DNA from: a bacterium
GTDB lineage: Bacteria; Bacteroidota; Ignavibacteria; Kapaibacteriales; Kapaibacteriaceae
Reading direction: 5' to 3'
NCBI GenBank assembly: GCA_020050895.1
Contig: JAGVJW010000214.1
Coordinates: 1 to 9,097 of the forward strand
Length of the DNA: 9,097 nucleotides
The position numbers and the translations under genes were made by a program. The first letter of the stretch is position 1. Each line of letters begins with the position of its first letter. Positions 6,134-9,097 of this stretch are shown here, in pieces. The notes under the pieces were generated by a model. The model was not told the DNA's origin and searched no databases. It worked only from the letters and a program-made list of their open reading frames with translations.

Positions 6134-7083
6134 TTTACTCTCACTTTCGGATCCAGGATGGCATACATTGCATCGGCAAACAGGTTCGTTATTACGAAGA
6201 TGACGGCAGTCAATAAGACTGTACCCTGAATAACAGGGAAGTCAAGTTTTTCGATTGCGTTAAATGCAGCCAGACCAATGCCTGGCCAGTTAAAAATGTA
6301 TTCAATAAAGTAGGTGCCGGCAAGAAGTCCGGCAAACCATGCGCTCACTGTGGTAACAACAGGGTTCAATGCGTTGCGTAGTGCATGTTTAAAGAACACC
6401 GACGCATAACCAAGTCCCTTTGCTCTAGCTGTTCTCACATAATCCTGACCTAGTACATCAAGCATGCTGCTTCGTGTAACACGAGCTATGATTGATAGGG
6501 GGCGGATTGCCAGCGTTATCATCGGCAACACGAGGTATTCAACTCCTCTGTCCATATAGCCGCTGTTGGGAAACCATTCTAATACAACACCGAACAGAAG
6601 AACAAATAATAAACCGACAACAAATGCAGGAACAGATATGCCGAGTAACGACACCGTCATGGTAGCTGAATCAATCCACGTATTGGCTCTCCATGCAGCC
6701 ATAACGCCCAGTAAAATGCCAAGTACTGTAGCAATAACAATTGATGAAGCTGCCAGAATTGCAGTGGCTGGCAAACGCTCCTTAAGTGTTTCAATAACAG
6801 GACGGTTTGTAGCAATTGACCGACCCAAATCGCCTTTGATAAGATTTGTAACATAAATCCAAATCTGAACTGGAACGGGTTTGTCGAGTCCCAGCTGCTG
6901 CCTCATTGCTTCAACCGATGCTGAATCAGCTCTCTGCCCCAGCAACACTCTTGCAGGGTCTCCCGGCGGTCTGATAAAAAAAGTTATAACAACTACACCA
7001 ATCAGAACCAATAACGTATAGCCCAGCTTACGCGGAGAAAATATCTTCAGGAGCAGGGGCACTATTCTTGATGAACTACTCAT
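6130..7083 (-). CDS. Oligopeptide/dipeptide ABC transporter permease, DppB/OppB type
   Basis: This 317-residue membrane protein has the expected length and pattern of the DppB/OppB family. TM1 is at about 19-37, followed by the conserved RPPGDPARVLLG (38-49), the periplasmic segment with LGLDKPVPVQ (64-73) and GDLGRSI (84-90), helices at about 105-130, 143-168 and 183-200, the EAA cytoplasmic loop (DYVRTARAKGLGY at 214-226, then HALRNALNPV at 233-242) that docks onto the ATPase, and EYIFNWPGIG at 261-270. It is the first gene of the permease pair. It overlaps murI upstream (ATGA) and the DppC-type gene downstream (ATGA), so the two channel halves are probably made together. Known relatives import peptides, including cell-wall peptides, or nickel; the sequence does not decide which. 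Confidence 0.93.
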   Translation of the reverse strand: MSSSSRIVPLLLKIFSPRKLGYTLLVLIGVVVITFFIRPPGDPARVLLGQRADSASVEAMRQQLGLDKPVPVQIWIYVTNLIKGDLGRSIATNRPVIETLKERLPATAILAASSIVIATVLGILLGVMAAWRANTWIDSATMTVSLLGISVPAFVVGLLFVLLFGVVLEWFPNSGYMDRGVEYLVLPMITLAIRPLSIIARVTRSSMLDVLGQDYVRTARAKGLGYASVFFKHALRNALNPVVTTVSAWFAGLLAGTYFIEYIFNWPGIGLAAFNAIEKLDFPVIQGTVLLTAVIFVITNLFADAMYAILDPKVRVK

Positions 7084-7931
7084 AAGGACGTCTCGTAATG
7101 AGCAGGATCCAGCGTAACACGAACAGGATCGTCGACGGGCATTCCCAAAAACTGTCGTGCCAGCATGCCGAATGCTGGTGTGATGTCGGTTACATATAAA
7201 TCAATGTTGGTTCTATGCAGTCCTTCACCTTGTTGTGCTTGAGCAATCCGCGAGGCTTCGTTTGCAGTGCAGGCGCCGCAATCAATAAGGGTAACATTGG
7301 GCATTAGTTCACTCAGAAGTGGCGTTAGCATGGGATAGTGCGTGCAGCCTAAGACAAGCGTATCGATTTCTTGTGCGATTAGCGGACGTAGGTATTCTTC
7401 GGCAATCAACCTCGTTGCACGGGTGTCAGTCCACCCTTCCTCAACCAATGGAACAAACAAGGGGCATGCACGACTGTGAATGGAGAGCTCCTTGCCATTT
7501 GAGAACCTGTACATGGCGATAGCATAAGCATCCGACGCAATCGTTGCACGTGTGCCAATAACACCTATGCGTCCGTTTACCGAGGCACTCACGGCTGCTC
7601 TTGCTGCAGGATCAATGACGCCGAGGACGGATGTTCTGGCATGAGTTCCGCCCAAGGTATTCAGGTAGTGCTCAATGGTATCCAGGGCAACTGCAGACAC
7701 AGTGTTGCATGCAACCACCATCATCTTCACGTTGTGGTGAGCAAGAAACCGAGCACATTCTTCTGCATAGGTTCGCACCGTATCTGCAGATCGGTTTCCA
7801 TACGGAACCCGTGCAGTATCGCCGAGATAAATGAAATGCTCGTCAGGCATCACCTTTGTAAGGTGTTTTAACACCGTAAGACCTCCGATGCCTGAATCGA
7901 AAACGCCTATCGGGCGCGTGTGCAACGTCAT
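7080..7931 (-). CDS. murI: Glutamate racemase
   Basis: MurI interconverts L- and D-glutamate without cofactor, supplying D-Glu for peptidoglycan precursors in the cytoplasm. The 283-residue sequence has the substrate block IGVFDSGIGGLTVL (8-21; Asp12, Ser13), YLGDTARVPYG (35-45), the first catalytic cysteine in ACNTVSA (Cys75) and the second in LGCTHYP (Cys196, followed by His198). VIDPA (105-109) and IGVIGTRATI (122-131) are also typical. Both halves of the pseudosymmetric active site are present, so it should be active. It is the first gene of the minus-strand block. The ATG at 7931 has no Shine-Dalgarno sequence and sits 4 bases after a candidate -7 element, suggesting a leaderless transcript. 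A divergent histidine kinase gene starts 39 bp away. Confidence 0.97.
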   Translation of the reverse strand: MTLHTRPIGVFDSGIGGLTVLKHLTKVMPDEHFIYLGDTARVPYGNRSADTVRTYAEECARFLAHHNVKMMVVACNTVSAVALDTIEHYLNTLGGTHARTSVLGVIDPAARAAVSASVNGRIGVIGTRATIASDAYAIAMYRFSNGKELSIHSRACPLFVPLVEEGWTDTRATRLIAEEYLRPLIAQEIDTLVLGCTHYPMLTPLLSELMPNVTLIDCGACTANEASRIAQAQQGEGLHRTNIDLYVTDITPAFGMLARQFLGMPVDDPVRVTLDPAHYETSL

Positions 7932-7935
7932 GCCG

Positions 7936-7943
7936 CAAAGATA
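7936..7943 (-). promoter_or_regulatory. Candidate Bacteroidota-type -7 element upstream of murI
   Basis: The minus strand reads TATCTTTG, an exact match to the TAnnTTTG -7 consensus. Only four bases (CGGC) separate it from the murI ATG. Transcription from it would begin at or within a few bases of the start codon, giving a leaderless or nearly leaderless mRNA for the whole operon. No TTTG-like -33 element is visible at the usual spacing, where the sequence is GC-rich (around 7963-7968). The whole candidate region lies within the 39 bp shared with the divergent kinase gene and that gene's first codons. Confidence 0.45.
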
Positions 7944-7970
7944 GAGAACGGTTGAAGCGTACCGCTCCGT

Positions 7971-9097
7971 ATGTTCGTCGGCGTGAGGTTTACGCTCCGC
8001 ACGAGACTTGCTTTGATGTACGGCGCCCTGGTTGCACTAACCACGGTGGTGTTTGCCGTTATCGCCTATCTAACAGTATCGAATGAGTTGTATCAGAATC
8101 TCGATGCGTCACTGTATCGGGCCTCTAGTTCATTGCTTGCCGTAATCCGAAAGGAACAGCAGCAGGTTCAAAAGCCGTTAAAACCTGTACGCAGAGGATC
8201 GCGCAGCAGTAAGCAGGCAGACATCTTTGAGTTTTTGCGCAGAAGCTCGATGCGAAACTTTGTTGGGCCAATACGTGTGCCCGATTCAGTTGCCGAAGAC
8301 GTAGAAGATCCCGTTTGGTCTGCAGTGTATGAACATGTTCTGCTGAACTCATCTACCTACGTGCTGCAGGTAGTGAATAAAGCCGGAAGCATCGTCTGGC
8401 GCTCCGATAATTTACTTCTCGACAGTCTGCCGCGTTTTTCATGGTTTGAAAGTCATGGCGGTAAAATTCAGGACGACCGCATCCTAACAAACTATACAGT
8501 TCAGGGCACACGTTACCGCCTGGTGGTAATGAAGGGCGATGTGGCAGAGGTTTCAGCGGCTTATCCTGTAGCGGAAGTCGATGCCACGCTGCGCCGACTC
8601 TTTGCTCTGATGCTGTACTCAATTCCCGCTGTCATCATTTTCTCCATTGTAGTTGGGTGGTTCCTTTCTCGACGATCTCTGAAACCCGTAGACACAATTA
8701 CGCGCATGGCGCAGCGTATCACTGCTCAGCGTCTTTCGGAGCGCCTTCCGGTTACGAATTCTAACGATGAAATAACGCGTTTGAGTGCCATGTTCAACGA
8801 CATGATTGCGCGTCTTGAACGATCGTTTGAACAAGTAAAACAATTTACTTCAGATGCCTCGCACGAGCTGAAGACGCCACTGGCAATCCTGATGGGTGAA
8901 CTCGAGCTTGCGCTTCGGAAGCCCCTTTCAGAAGATAGCGTCAGAGCCACACTTGAAAGTTGCCTCGAAGAAGTTGAGAGGCTCAATGTAGTTGTGCAGG
9001 GTTTGCTCGAGATATCGTATTCGGAATCCGGACAGGCTTCGATGGAGACAGAGCTATGCGATATGAGTCAGCTTGTTGCAGATGTTTGTGCGGACAT
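7971..9097 (+). CDS. Sensor histidine kinase, C-terminus cut by the window edge
   Basis: The open frame gives 375 residues and continues past the window. It begins with the basic TLRTRLALMYG lead (8-18) and TM1 (about 13-34), common in HAMP-type sensor kinases of the heavy-metal/envelope-stress kind. An extracytoplasmic region of about 170 residues (35-208) follows, then TM2 (about 209-232), HAMP (about 233-285; LKPV at 237-240, RLSERLP at 254-260, DEITRLSAMFNDM at 266-278), and the HisKA dimerisation domain with the H-box SDASHELKTPLA (294-305), phospho-acceptor His298. The ATP-binding domain would lie beyond 9097. I chose the ATG at 7971 because an in-frame TGA at 7953-7955 closes the frame just upstream. 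It is transcribed away from murI. No response regulator is in the window; it may lie to the right. The stimulus is unknown. Confidence 0.93.
   Translation, partial: MFVGVRFTLRTRLALMYGALVALTTVVFAVIAYLTVSNELYQNLDASLYRASSSLLAVIRKEQQQVQKPLKPVRRGSRSSKQADIFEFLRRSSMRNFVGPIRVPDSVAEDVEDPVWSAVYEHVLLNSSTYVLQVVNKAGSIVWRSDNLLLDSLPRFSWFESHGGKIQDDRILTNYTVQGTRYRLVVMKGDVAEVSAAYPVAEVDATLRRLFALMLYSIPAVIIFSIVVGWFLSRRSLKPVDTITRMAQRITAQRLSERLPVTNSNDEITRLSAMFNDMIARLERSFEQVKQFTSDASHELKTPLAILMGELELALRKPLSEDSVRATLESCLEEVERLNVVVQGLLEISYSESGQASMETELCDMSQLVADVCAD

Noticed and set aside
7862..7875. Hairpin GGTGTT-TT-AACACC
   Set aside because: It lies inside conserved murI coding sequence, has a two-base loop and no T-run, and its bases are explained by the encoded residues.

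Overview
The window looks like a chromosomal segment from a member of the Bacteroidota/FCB group, plausibly a Kapabacteria-, Ignavibacteria- or Chlorobi-like lineage. Three things point that way. The large secreted beta-propeller protein ends in a type IX secretion (T9SS)-type C-terminal domain. Two gene starts are preceded by exact matches to the Bacteroidota -7 promoter element TAnnTTTG. Recognisable Shine-Dalgarno sequences are generally absent. The taxonomic placement is inference; no marker gene in the window settles it.

Layout from left to right: a 29-bp tandem repeat at the left edge (1-75); a gene-poor stretch (76-294); a tRNA-Leu(GAG) gene on the minus strand (295-378); then a tightly packed minus-strand block from 7931 down to 457. 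In order of transcription the block reads murI (glutamate racemase), an oligopeptide/dipeptide ABC permease pair (dppB/oppB-like, dppC/oppC-like), holA (DNA polymerase III delta), a PHP-family phosphoesterase, ribH (lumazine synthase), and a secreted propeller protein resembling the T9SS factor PorZ. Four of the six junctions overlap by 4-11 bases as annotated, with an ATGA arrangement at the first three. A fifth is an overlap of 8 bases included in that count, and the remaining one (holA to PHP) is a 9-base gap, so the seven genes are most simply read as one operon. A divergent plus-strand sensor histidine kinase starts 39 bp from murI and runs off the right edge.

The operon mixes peptidoglycan precursor supply (D-glutamate), peptide uptake, replication clamp loading, nucleic-acid or nucleotide turnover, riboflavin synthesis and a probable secretion component. 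Apart from the murI/permease pair, where reuse of cell-wall peptides is conceivable, the grouping looks like housekeeping co-transcription rather than one pathway.

I found no phage, insertion sequence, CRISPR array, toxin-antitoxin pair or defence island, and nothing that clearly amounts to a new system. The points most worth a second look are the PorZ-like protein, the promoter elements (implying a leaderless or nearly leaderless murI mRNA), a dnaX-type slippery heptamer in holA, the in-frame TGA that alone separates holA from the PHP gene, and the edge repeat.
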